Shown: positions 38,001 to 49,600 of the stretch, piece by piece
Layout of the letters: every line of letters starts with the position of its first letter
How positions within the stretch are numbered: position 1 is the stretch's first letter
Assembly: GCF_001949145.1 (NCBI RefSeq)
Contig: NW_019091404.1
Span: 18,640 to 72,377 of the forward strand
Origin: Acanthaster planci
Taxonomy: Eukaryota > Echinodermata > Asteroidea > Valvatida > Acanthasteridae
Length of the DNA stretch: 53,738 nucleotides
Direction: 5' to 3'
The notes under the pieces: model-generated
Databases searched by the model: none
Told to the model about the DNA's origin: nothing
The model's input: the letters and a program-made list of their open reading frames with translations, nothing else
Made by a program: the position numbers and the translations under genes

Positions 38001-41000
38001 CGATAATCTCTGTATCATAGTGTTAATCATAAAACAGGCTTACCTGTAACATGAAAAACTATGACTACCACTGTCTTTCAATTCTTTGTGAGGTTGGAAA
38101 ATGAGGCAAGACTTTAACTGAGGAGAGCTGTCACTCTGAAAGAAGTTAATAGCGCTGGCAACCTATTCACAAAGTCTGACCCCGCAATTTTTCTGCCGAA
38201 AGAACGGAGAGTTTGTGAAAAATTTTAGAGAAGAAAAGGTGACAAAGGATGACTTGAAACCGACCTCGGCAATCTGGTCCTGCTGGATCTCAATCTCGTT
38301 GTTCTGTTCATTGACGAAGTTAAAGAGAGCAAAGTTGCGGTCCTCCACCTCGATGAACTTGTGGACCAGCTTGTTGAGGTCTGTCTCCTTGGTGATCTCT
38401 GCGATACGCTGGAAGGCTGCCTCGTACGCCTCGATGGAATCCTCCTGGCGCTCGCGGCGAAGTTTCTCACCTTCCTCAGCCTCTGTGAAGTTTAAAAAAA
38501 CACTACATTAGGATTCAGTTCAGAAGAGGTTAAGGTCCCAAAGAAATGAACACATCTTGTATCTTTGTATGTAAACTACTTTTTTTTCTGATCTGATCTG
38601 TTTTCTGATCTGATTGCTGTTATTTCATTTCTCGAGGTACATGTAAAAAAATGGTGATCCTCACAAAAGCAAGCTTAACCCTGACAGTCCTCAGTCCTCA
38701 AACAGGTGGAGGATTGAGGAGTGTTAGGGTTAATCCCAGAGGGTAAACGATCCTAAACTCCGTATTGCAGCAATACAAATAGCCAGGCATGCACAACCAT
38801 TAGCACATCCACATCATGCAACTGTGCTTAACTGGCAGCGTAATCTTCTGCTATAACAAGCAGTACCAACTTGTTAAGCGGCAGTATGGAATAAGCCTTT
38901 TGCCAGTTAAATGAGAATAAAATCTGGTACACTGAGTTGTCTGATTGCACATAAACATAACAATTTGAATTCTCCAGACTAAAGACACTGTTGCTATAGC
39001 TCATGATTCGGAGCAAGCTTTTGCTTAGCGACCGCCATCTTTGAAATGGACTGGTTCCTTTATGCCCTTCTTATCCATTGAGAACAGTGTAAAAGCTTGC
39101 CCCGAATCACGATGTATAGCTATAATGCCTTTAGTATGGAGAATTCAAATTGTGATGTTCGTGAGAATTGGAAGAATTAAGTGTACCAGATTTTATTCAC
39201 ATTTCACTCACAAAAGGGGTCCTTATTGGGCCCTGCTGGTAATCAGTGATCGCTGGATTGTCATCACATCCACTCTGAATGAATATTGAACAAAATTGAT
39301 AAAAAGTGCTGCCGTACACCACTACTCATTAAAAATCGGCGAATCTCACCTCGCTTCTGTCGCAGCGCCACCAGCAGTTCATCCTCCTCGCGCTCCTTGC
39401 TCTTGACCGTCATGAACTCCCGCAGCTTGCGGTCGTGGTCAATGATGCGCTGCAGCTCCTTCATCTCCTGCTGGTGCTGGGCGCAGTCCTTGTCTGCCTT
39501 CTCCTTGAGTAGGATCATCTTGGCCTGGGCCTCGTCCCGAGCATCGTAGGCCTGGGTGGACTGGTCAATGACCTCTCCAATCTCCTGCCGAAGTTCCGTG
39601 AGTTCCTAGAAAATTAGTAAGAGGGATACAGAAATGTTGACCTCGAAACTCAAATCGATAAGGATGGTATTGTTTATAATGACGGCGTGTGGTAAAACCA
39701 GGGGGAAATTGCATCAAGCTGCCGAGTGCAAAACGATGCTACGAGCAGAGAAAAAATGCTCATAAATTCTGATCACCAGCCAAAGTTGCCATACAAAGTA
39801 TATCAGTTGAGACTGGTCCTACGCTCATTTTGCTCAGCACAAAAATCTGCAAAGCCATGTTTGTATGCTTTTCCAGCTCAGTGACACTAGGCCCGGGAAA
39901 AGCCACAAGTAAAGCATTATTTCCATATGGTTGTTTGTAATGCAGACGGTCCGCAAGACATCAAGACGCAGACAGTCGCGGAAAAGATGCTGTGCAACAT
40001 CATTCCACCCAAAAAAAAATGGCATCTGAAACTGAGAAAATTTTCGCAAAAAATGCCTTTCTTAGGTGGAAATGTCACCTCTTGAAGCCAAACTGATTCT
40101 CAAGTTTGATGTAATTTGTGAATAGTCAGCTATTTTGTTGACGATTGGGGCTGCATATGCTAGCAATAAGGAGAAAATGGACAAAATGAGTGGTACCAAG
40201 CGAGAGAAAAATTGTTGTTCGCCCGTCATGCCAGCGTGCGTGTTTGTATTGGCCTACTCAGCGACTCAATGCAGACGGTCCGCAAAGTTGAACCGAGCTC
40301 AACTTTTGCCGATCCGTCTGGGGCTGGTTTGCATTTTACCGCGACACCTCCGTTTGGCATGTTTCCATTGGTCCACATTGCAGTTTGCATCTCGATGGCG
40401 TTGGTACACCATAAAATCAATCTCTTTTGGGCGAGGTGTGGTTCTTAAAAGTACCGGTGAGTGTTAACGCGTTGCTCTTTGCATTTCTTACGCCAATATG
40501 GAAACCAGACTTAAGGTTAATTTTGTTTTTAAAGAGGGAGAGTAGCTTGAAAGGATTTGCTAAAAATGAAGGAATATTTGAAGCCTTACCTTCTCCAGCT
40601 TCTTGCGGATGTTCTCGAAACGTGTGCGCTCCACGCGCAGACTGTCAATCTCCTCTCGAAACTTGGCGTTCTGGGTCAACATGAAGTTGAACTTCTCATT
40701 TGCCTGTTGTGAGAAAAATTAACATATTCAACAGAAAATTCAAGTTCATCAGAGACATTTAACAGCCCAGAACTATTTTCAAATTAACTTAACATTAATT
40801 AGTCCACAGTGCTTAACACAAATCACTTAGGTTTTTTAAGGTACATAGACAAATGCCTATGCGAGAAAACACAGAGACATTGCATATAATCTGAACATCA
40901 TGCATTATGAATTTAACCTGACATTGTTCCAAATGAGCAACTCCGATATTTCCAGTTGGGAAACGAACCTTACTCCGTAAACTGCTCATGATTACAAAGA

Positions 41001-43541
41001 CATCCGTTGCGAGTATAGACAATTCCGGTGACCATGGTAACGCCATCACTGGTTATTCACAGTAGCCCCCCTAAAATGGCGGTGAGCATTGTGACAGCTA
41101 TTGTACAGAGCCACTGTTCTGAGACAGTAGCTCCATGCAAATCCAACACAATGCTTACCACCATTCATGGGGGCCATCCAGAGTGTCCAGTGAAACATCA
41201 GTGGATTCGACTATACGTGTGAAATTTTGAGTTTGAATTGACGGAGGGTGTATTGATGGTCATTAAAACTCAAATTCTTGAAGCATTAGTCTGTGCACTA
41301 TGTGCATGTCTCAGGGAAAGTCAACAATTTTGTCCAACATGTCCACAAGAACAATATGTCAAAATTTGTGAAACTGTCAAAATGATGACACAACAGCAGC
41401 ATAAAACCCTGAAATGCTTAGAACAATTAAGACAATGTTTCAGTGACTATACCGGAAACAATGGTACTGCAGGAATCCCCCCTTCCCGGACCCCAAGGTG
41501 TTTTAGAGTGAAGCATCAGTGAGTTTACTGTTTACTACAACTGTGGGGGAGCACATAAGCTGGCGGCAGCTTTTGGTGACGGTATATCAACGGAGGAAAC
41601 AAGCAGACCGGCGGGCTCACCTGGTGCAGTCGATTCTCCTTCACGCGGATGGCCTTCTGCGTCTTCTGGGTGTGCTGTGCGCTGGCGTGCACACCGCCCA
41701 TCTCGCGGTGCTGGCCGCGGATCTCTCGCTCCTTGGTCCGTATCTTGTCTTGAATCTCACGCTGCTGGTCTTTCTCTTCCGTAATCTTCTGGTTGTAGTC
41801 ATCTAGAGTACGGAGGTTTGGGAAACAAAATTAGCAATTGCTGAGGAAGTTTGAGGGCCCTACATCTCAGTCCTAGCAGAATTTTACCCTTTTTGCCATT
41901 AAGAAAGAGTCTGCTAAGTTCGAAACATCAAGCCTCCTCTGCGGCCAGCAAGCAGTTTGCATATTCTATTTCAGATATAAATTTGCTTAATGCAATCAAA
42001 GTTTTAATGGCATTTCTAAGGTTTGATATTCACTAACTCAAAATGTATCCAGCAGAACATGGGAAGTAGGAATACTGAGAAACACGTAGCTGTCAAGTTG
42101 GTAAAGGTGACACTTTGAACAGCCAACAGTAAAAGTGCCAAAAGTCAGTTCAGTTGAAGGCTATTTCCATTTCCATTTTAAAAGAAGGAAATATATCCCA
42201 TCATTCAGCAACGAACTCCTACTCCTGAATTCTCAACATGATGATTTGTTATAAAAACTATTAGAATTAAACTTTTACTAAAGCAGGCATATGCAACCAG
42301 AAAGATACAACTTCAGCTGATGTTAAGTGGGCTGATCTTCTTGACATTGCAAGAATGTTGAGTGCTTTCCAAAGTCTTCAGGGAAAGAGACGAATCCAAA
42401 GGTACTTACTGGGATCTGAACCTGCAATTTCCTGTTCATAACTTAGGGACTAAGGAGTCTCATTGATACCACTATGAGATCTTCTGGCTGATTTCGCTCC
42501 TTCGCTTTAAAGAATGTAACGCTACATGCGATATGATACAGATTCGGTGGTCAACAGTAGCTTCCTTACCTCGAATGGAGCAGAGCTCGGTCAGCCTGTC
42601 AACGTTGTTGCTGTCCCTTGCCTGGTTGGTCTGGCTGTCGGACAGGTACAGATCTTTGTTTAATTCCTTCTTTTCTGCTTCCAGCTGACTAATCTCCGCC
42701 CTGTTGGGAATGAACATTCAAAAGCACTTTGTATTACAACATTCAAAATACATGTAGAAAGACATTACACAACCAGGCCATAAAAAGTAATGGCAATTAC
42801 ATGGTATTTCATAAAAGCTCTTTCATTAGAGGAACAAACATACATGTAACTTCACTTTTACTGCTACCCCTGATCGCTGGGCCAATAACAGAGTCAATTC
42901 TGAACAAAAGGTGGCATGATGGTAACAGTTTATCACTGTACCTGCTGGCTATAATCAACTAGGAAGATAACCAGTCTGGCCTCAACTGGCCGTAGAGAAG
43001 TAAGTTACTGCAAAGTGACTTGCCCTGGAACATAAACAACTGGATTTCCTGAAAAACTGATGACCATTAGTAAGCTGAGACAAGGATTACGGACGAACAA
43101 AAAGGCCAACTTGGGACTTACAGTTGTCGGCGGATCAGATCCTGAGACTCAATGCTGTAGGCGTTCCGGTCTCCTTCCATGATCCGGTACTGCCGCTGCA
43201 ACTTGGCCAGCTCGGTCTCAGCTGTGGAAAAAAATTGAGGATTAGACAGTGAAGTTAACCAGTAGCTTGGTGACATGAATCCTTACATAAGAATATCATT
43301 CTACATATTTTTCGATGCCCAAATACCCCCCAAATAGCTTGAACATCCATGGTATCTGCAAGTTTTATTTCTAATCCGATTTTAAATTGACCATGTAATA
43401 AGAGATTTAAAGACAGAATTATATTCCATGTAATTTTGACATACGAATAAGTCTGATCGTGAACTTACCCATCTGCTGGTCAGCATCAATGTCGCTGATG
43501 TCTGACCGCCGACTGGCAGATCTCTGTCCTCCTCGTGGCAT
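35041..43541 (-). CDS. ODAD1: outer dynein arm docking complex subunit 1 (CCDC114/CCDC63 family)
   Basis: Exons in transcript order: 43541-43469, 43221-43122, 42700-42570, 41802-41621, 40703-40590, 39605-39350, 38482-38265, 37501-37333, 36664-36501, 35884-35693, 35160-35041; all phases close, giving 572 aa. The ATG sits in ACCATGC. The protein starts MPRGGQRSASRR, then is almost wholly charged coiled coil (E/K/Q/R-rich heptads) to about residue 420, with the conserved block MGGVHASAQHTQKTQK near residue 130. A more ordered segment with NCDRSTINNML and QYLGLIEQRTNELL follows, then an acidic linker (DDYDSDQGSDLSDEE) and a basic tail ending KKRGGKR. This is the animal counterpart of Chlamydomonas ODA1/DC2, which anchors outer dynein arms on axonemal doublets; motile cilia and sperm are the expected site. 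Vertebrates have two paralogues, ODAD1 and CCDC63; length is closest to CCDC63, and I cannot tell them apart. The exon 7 donor (GAG|GTCGGT) is weak. Confidence 0.87.
37147..37273. repeat. imperfect foldback in ODAD1 intron
   Basis: GCAGAAAATACCGCTGAGCA (from about 37147) is an inverted near-copy of the segment ending at about 37273 (GCAGAAAGTATCCGCTTAGC read on the other strand). The surrounding words resemble those of the GGGCCCAATTTCA family, so this may be a decayed member, but the tips are not clear. Confidence 0.4.
37801..38081. repeat. three tandem copies of a 97-104 bp unit in ODAD1 intron 7
   Basis: Units start at 37801, 37898 and 38002 with GATAATCTCTG and continue nearly identical through CTTTCAAT. 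Between units lies a variable number of the 8-base word AATCCGAT (more copies before the third unit), which explains the length differences. The near-identity points to a recent expansion, or possibly to an assembly artefact. Each unit carries CAGGTAAG on the gene's sense strand (at 37839-37846, 37935-37942 and 38039-38046). Confidence 0.9.
38675..38733. mobile_element. 59-bp TTAA-bounded hairpin element (copy E)
   Basis: TTAA at both ends, arms TTAACCCTGACAGTCCTCAG and (other strand) TTAACCCTAACACTCCTCAA, and a loop of about 10 bases around AAACAGGTG. Nearly the whole element is stem. It lies in ODAD1 intron 6, about 200 bases upstream of exon 7. Confidence 0.7.
38878..39237. mobile_element. 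long foldback element with arms of about 145 bp
   Basis: Bases 38878-39022 and 39090-39237 are inverted copies. The strongest blocks are CAATTTGAATTCTCCA, GAATAAAATCTGGTACACT, GTGATTCGG-GCAAGCTTTT and AATAAG--CCTTTTG. The spacer of about 67 bases contains GCCATCTTTGAAATGG. It lies in ODAD1 intron 6, beside copy E of the TTAA family. No coding potential; class unknown. Confidence 0.65.
41028..41041. promoter_or_regulatory. RFX-type X-box motif in ODAD1 intron 4
   Basis: GTGACCATGGTAAC fits the X-box consensus GTNRCC-N(0-3)-RGYAAC at every constrained position. RFX factors use X-boxes to drive ciliary genes in animals, and ODAD1 is a motile-cilium gene, so the match is suggestive. Its place, about 2.5 kb into the gene, is unusual for a promoter X-box; it could be an intronic enhancer or chance. 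Confidence 0.4.
41065..41174. repeat. foldback repeat in ODAD1 intron 4
   Basis: Arms 41065-41093 and 41147-41174 pair (GCCCCCCTAAAATGGCGGTG against the complement of ACCACCATTCATGGGGGC), sharing AGCATTGTG at the inner end. The spacer is about 53 bases. Probably a small MITE; it lies 24 bases from the X-box word at 41028. Confidence 0.5.
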
Positions 43542-46500
43542 GGTGGTTGGACTCTGGATGGTTTGAACTGGAAGGTTGGAATGAGGTTTGGCTTTTGTTC
43601 TAGAATTAAATCAAAACATCAACATGATCAATGATTCGACTTAGTCTTCATGCCAATCATGGTCTTCGGCCTAACACAAATGGCAAATTCAAAGCTGTCT
43701 CTTATCCTCAAATAAGAACTCGAATTTTAAGCAAGAAACACATAGATCATTACCCCTGTTCCTTTCGTCGTCGTTTGAGGATATTTTGACAACTGACAAA
43801 CGCAACGCCACAAATGTTAGGCCTAATCATGGAGGAATGTAATGTTCCGCAACAGACATGACAGATCGGATAACACCAAAGCATGCAAAGTTAATTTGAA
43901 GCTTGCAAAACTATTTCTCGGTAAATGCATTTCCTTTTCCACACTTAAGGGGCCTAATCTTTATTGTAGATACATTTCTACATCACTAAAAAACCATTTA
44001 AATGTTCCAATCATGGCTCCAATTAACTATCACTTCCTTACCCTCTTTCTCCGCTACGAACTTCGTTTTGGTCTCGCTGTAATAATGTCACTTGTAGTCT
44101 AGTAATATAAACCACCTCAATCAATCATGCAAATACACGGCGAGCGCACTGTTTTGATACGTCGTCTGGGTTACAAAGGGCGCCACCACCACCATTTCTT
44201 AAAACGTTGCTGTCAAACGACGATTCGTCCACAACGGCGCCGTCTTCGACACGCACCCCGATTTTCGGAAACCTGGGCCAAACATGGGTCGATTTTATTG
44301 GAAAAAAACGCAAAATGTATGCAACAAAACCAGATATTGGAATCTTCTCATTTGATCCGAGATTTTAAAGGCCTGAAATGGTAGCAGGGTCAGAGACGAA
44401 CTGCAGACGTAGGCCAGTTTTGAGAAGGGCGATTATGCATGAGTGTCCGGCGTGTTGGAAGTACTCTGCATTAAAATTTCGTATCACTTGTAAGAATATT
44501 CATAAAACTCTTCAAGCTTTAAAACTAATAGCTCTTGCTAATAAAACTGGAAATTCATCAGTAAAACAAACTGGTTTCATTACATTTAGTCTGTATTCTG
44601 AAACCACAAACAAAGGAAACTAAACATGAACTAAAAAAGGAATTAACAAAAAATCTGCTGTTCAGAGAATAATTAATCAGTACTGAAGAAATCCATGCTA
44701 AATTGTATGTCGCCCCCTTGCAGAGATTATTTCCAGGATTTAGTGAAAGTTTAACCTTCAAACCTGTTGACTCTGAATAAACAACCAGCGGCTTTAACGA
44801 AAGAGGATGCTTTGTGACAAACATTTGCATCAATAAATCACAAACATAATCTTCACGAGTGGAGGAATATTTCACATAATTATAATTAAGACATATAAAA
44901 TACTTTTCCAAACTTTAAAGAAATTAACAACTGTAAAGATATTGTAGCATGCAATGACACCCCCCCTATTATGGACCCAAACCTTCAACAGCAAATAACA
45001 AATTAAAGTTAAAGACTGCAATCAAATTTACACCCTTAGCGTAGATGTGAAAACTTTGATTAATGGCATTTTGGGCATGGATCTTGTAAATAATACAAGT
45101 CAAGGGAATATAAAATTTTAACCTCAATTCACTGCAACCAATGAATCTGTGTTGACCAGAACAGAATTGCTGTTTCTTCATTCAAACCCCGAGGCAAGTT
45201 TCATCATTTGAAATGTGTGGCAAATTTGCACACCAAGAAATGCCCAATGCTCATCTTTGTTCATTGAACAAATGACCTACTATTGTGCATATCGAATTCT
45301 CCTGAGCAACTGCGTAAAATCTAGATGAGAAATCGACTATTCTTACAAACCCTAGCTGAAAAATCAACTTTCAAAACTATAAGCCAAGACCCACTGAAGT
45401 TCACGGATGTTTGTTTTTATATTGCAAATAGGCAGTTTCCAGTAATTTCAGGTAATAACTGGCCTTCTGTTTTGAGACAAGGAGTAAAATTACTCAGATG
45501 GGCTGATACATATTTCAGATCATTAATTTTGGACCAAAGAGGACCTTTGTAAATTTCAAGCATCTAGCTTAGCCAATCCGGAAAACTCTTTCAAGAAAAA
45601 TATCCTTTGATTGGTTACCAAGGTTGAATCTGTTTACCGTTAACCACTTCACAAATCAGCACACACTGGAAATGTTACACGTCAGCCAAAGGAGTATTCG
45701 GGAACACTAATTCTATCATTTGGGCTCTAGGACCAATGAAACTTGATATTTTTCTCGTCAGCCAATCACAGGTTGCGTACATTGCAAACAGACACAATGA
45801 GCCAATCAGATCAAAGCACATACATCTCTTGATCCGACACTGCAAAAGCTTACCAACTTGAATCATCCGGTGAGTCTTGTATTTGAAATGATTAGGCCAT
45901 CTTTTCAGATATGTATAGCACTTTTCAAAAACATCAGCCATTCATTCGATTACGCTGCTTTCAACCACTCACTAAATGGTCACCAACTCGCTTACATCAA
46001 CTTAGCCCATTAAAAATGCTACAAGTATAAAGGTAAAACAGGACAGAATATGCATTATATAGTTCAGACTCGGTACTAATTCAGACAACGCAGGAAAAGT
46101 AAAATACCCTCGAATATCAAACCTGCCGTTGGATTCAGTTTAACTGGATCAAACAAAGACTATAATGGAAACAAAACTATTTTTCATCCACGTGGCCAGC
46201 GAGTATAATGCATATGGGGATGATAAACTAACAATAAACTTTAAAGGACCTAATGCCCAGAATCTAACACCCCCAAAAAGGTTAATTTACTCCCCCAACT
46301 TCCCAAAAGGACGTGTCTATAATGAAAATCAAGAATTTAATTAATCAGCAGAGTGGGCTGAATGCTGGGGAAAGCATTTTTTTCTCCAAGACTGACAAGC
46401 AAGCTGGCTGACTGGAAACAGTCGGGTGGGATTTATGTGGGCGAGTGTCACATCATTCGCAAATATATCTATTACCATCAGCCTCTCTACATGTGTATCC

Positions 46501-46654
46501 TAAACCCTTGCCATTCACCGGGTTACCTCCATTGAGTCCACTCTAAAAAATAAATACGGCGCCCTCGGGTCTGTTCTAAAAACTGTGGATGTGAAGTGAG
46601 TTGGGGGGGGGACAGCAGAGAGAACTCCGCAGATTTCAGTCTCCTTCCTGTCCT
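43542..46654. other. region between ODAD1 start and SLC25A11 stop
   Basis: This is the ODAD1 upstream region and SLC25A11 3' UTR. No further gene was found. Minus-strand sequence just upstream of the ODAD1 ATG contains AATTCTAG| (about 43600), which could be the acceptor of a 5' UTR intron. A cluster of five CCAAT boxes lies at 45573-45806. ATTAAA on the minus strand at 46336-46341, about 315 bases after the SLC25A11 stop, is a possible weak polyadenylation signal. Nothing else stands out. Confidence 0.55.
45573..45806. promoter_or_regulatory. cluster of CCAAT boxes (candidate NF-Y array)
   Basis: CCAAT at 45573, 45733, 45762 and 45802 on the + strand and at 45610-45614 on the - strand; three sit in the same 8-mer AGCCAATC. 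About 0.5 would be expected in 235 bases by chance with even base use. It lies about 2.1 kb upstream of the ODAD1 start codon and could mark a distal ODAD1 start site with a non-coding first exon. Confidence 0.35.
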
Positions 46655-49600
46655 TCACTCTTTGCTCTTGGCAAAGTTGACCCGATAGAGCCTGTTGAGC
46701 TGTTCCAGGAAGATGAAGGTGAGGACGGTGTGGGGGCCCAGGCGGGTGTAGTAGGGCGTGAACCCCTTCCAGAGACTGAAGAAACCCTCCTTGCCGATGG
46801 TCCTTCTTAACACGTCCTGAGGACGAGGGGAGGAGAAAACAGACAAATACAAATGTCAAGGTAGATGAGGGCATCTTTTTTTCAAAATCTCAGCTTTATC
46901 TCTGTCTTAAGAGTTAGCTTTCATAAAATAAGATAAATTATATAATATCCTGAGAATTTTTTGACGTGAGAGGCGTTTTTAACAACATAAATAACACTGT
47001 ATCTTTTTAGAACTGACTTCAAGACATTTGATATTGATAAACTGGTGAAACAAATGACAGCAGCAGAAAATAAAAATGAGAACTTACAATAGCACCGGAA
47101 TACTCTGGTTTGCCGTCTATAATCCTCATGTTCTGAATTCTGGCGCAGAAAAGTGAAAGAAGACACTTTTTTAGTGGCAATTCCTCAACTTTTTTCAAAA
47201 GTAGGATGTCAGAGCAACGCTCATTTAAGGCCATTATAGCTGTCAGCTCTTACCTTGTTTTTGCAATATCTACCGGCATCGATGCGATGGTTGTGACTAG
47301 ACCACTGATCATGCTTGCTCCAAAGTGGCACAGTATGTTATCTTGGAAGTAACCTGTTGTCAAGGAGACACAAACAGGCGAAGAATCGATTTTCAATACG
47401 GCGGGCTTTCAACATGACCTGTTGCCCAGGTCTTGACTTTTCGAAATGAAATACGAAGAGCAATGTATAATTCAAGGGCTATAAAGCTTTCCCATATTCA
47501 ACTGCCTGAAATGGTTGTCTACCTATTACCTGCTGCTTAATTATAAAAACGGGCAGTGTTTCCAGAAGGAACAGATGAAGTATTCTTAGGCCGTTTTCCA
47601 ATACTCAACTTCGTCTCCGTCTCAGGCTTGGTGTAGGAAACCAGTCCCCGATTGTGGGCCTGAAGCGTTTAACTGAAATTGAAGTACTGTAATGTTTGGC
47701 TCTTTTGCATCTTACTCGATGTTTTGTGGCGCTATCAGACTTACTATTGCGCTCACAACCTTAAAGTCAGGAAGTCAAAAAACAGTTGAAGCCTCAGATG
47801 GAGCCAAAGTCGAGTATTGGAAAACGGCCTTAGATATGAGTTGATCCCAAAGACCTCTCTGCCTCAATCGATTACCTGTGCCCAGGAGAAATTGCTTGGC
47901 TTGGGAGTAAGAAGCAAGCTGCGCTGCGTTGACCACCATGGCTCTGGCTATGGTGGGACCGCAACCCTAATTGAGAGTGACGTGGAAGAAAAATAGAAAT
48001 GAATGGACCGCACGCGGGGATTGCTTCCCACAATGCTATGGAGTGCTGGAGTTTCACTATAGAGGTCTTGCATGGCTGCCATCTTGCAGGCCAGTGCTTC
48101 TGTTCCACAGGGTATGCACTAAGGAGATTACCCTGTGGAACAAAAGAAATGCCCTGCACAATGGCTACCACGCAAAGCCTCAACAGTGCCGACCTCAATC
48201 ATCTACTCAAAGCAGGTTTTCAGGCAAACTGTCAGTCCTTCACTTGGCTGAAGTGCACTTACCCTCCATAGTGTTACAAGGCCTTCTTCCCTTGTTATCC
48301 TAGCCAACGCGTTGAACACACTGGTGTAACCTCTTCTCTCATTGGCAGGTAACCTTTCAAATTAAAAGAGAAAACAAGTAGCTAACTAACCAATCAAAGC
48401 ATCCCTTACATATGAAGGTGACTGCTTATTGCTGGAACGCTGTCAGGGACAAGTGAGCCGAGTCCTGGATTTGAATGGCAGGCATGCAATTCAGATTAAT
48501 TCGAATGGACAAATCGCAGATCAGTAAGCCTTACAGCAGGGCAGCCCACAAAAACCTCTCATAAAAGAAACACTGGTCATATCTAGACATGCACTGGACA
48601 GGTCTGGCAAGAGTACATTCGCAGGACCAGAAAGGGGTCTACCTGCCATCGGATGTCATTCTAATGAGGGAGATTTCGGCTGGAGTCCCGACAAAAGCCC
48701 CCGTTGCTCCAGCCGTCAAACCTGGAGAAGGACAAAGCAAAGTGTTGGACAGTTTAACTGGAAAACAAGTAAGTTATGAGTGTATCGTATGTTTTATTAA
48801 TAATATGAATAGTAATATTAAACGGATCTTGTTGACAATCAACTGCTATTACCTATTACTGCCTTCATGAAGAAGTTTGGTGGTTTTCCGTCAGGCCTGC
48901 AGAAAGAAGGGTCAAAGTAGAATAAATACACTTCTTCAATTACAACAAAGTTTCTTTCTCCCAAGCTCCACGCTAAAACACCTCCATTCATGAGATCTCT
49001 GAGGCGTTGTCAAGCAACGTGTCTTCAACAGAATGGCCACACATGCGCCTCACTCGATCAATCGTCCCTGTCTTAAGCATGTCAAAACCCTTCCAGAAAG
49101 GTGAGGCAACAACTCACCCGGACACCATGTCAAACAGGGTGGTGTAGATCCCCAGCCTGGTGGTTGTGTAGGTGGCTTGACGGAGCAGACCTGCTGACAA
49201 CCTGAGGAACCCCCCCCCCAAAAAAAAACACAACTGTAATAAGCGATTACTGTTAAAAGTGTTCCGAGCTGATGTTGCTTTGGCTCTTTATCCCTTTTTC
49301 CCTATTAAACACTTGGGTCAGATTGGTGAAATTACCACTTGACAACTCACTGGTCGATTCTGCCTGGTATCCAGGCCACATTTTGAATACAGATTACCAG
49401 GGAATATCGACCAGTGGTCAATAAATGGTTGCCACTCAAAATGCTTGCTTCCTGAACGATGCAGTTGGTATCAAAGTTAGTTTTTTCCTAACATCTTCCT
49501 GGTAGAAACCTCGATGCTAACTTGTGATCACATCCTCCAAATGAGTCTTCAGGTCACATTTTGGATAATCCTGTTTTAGAACGAGCAAACGTCGTTCTTT

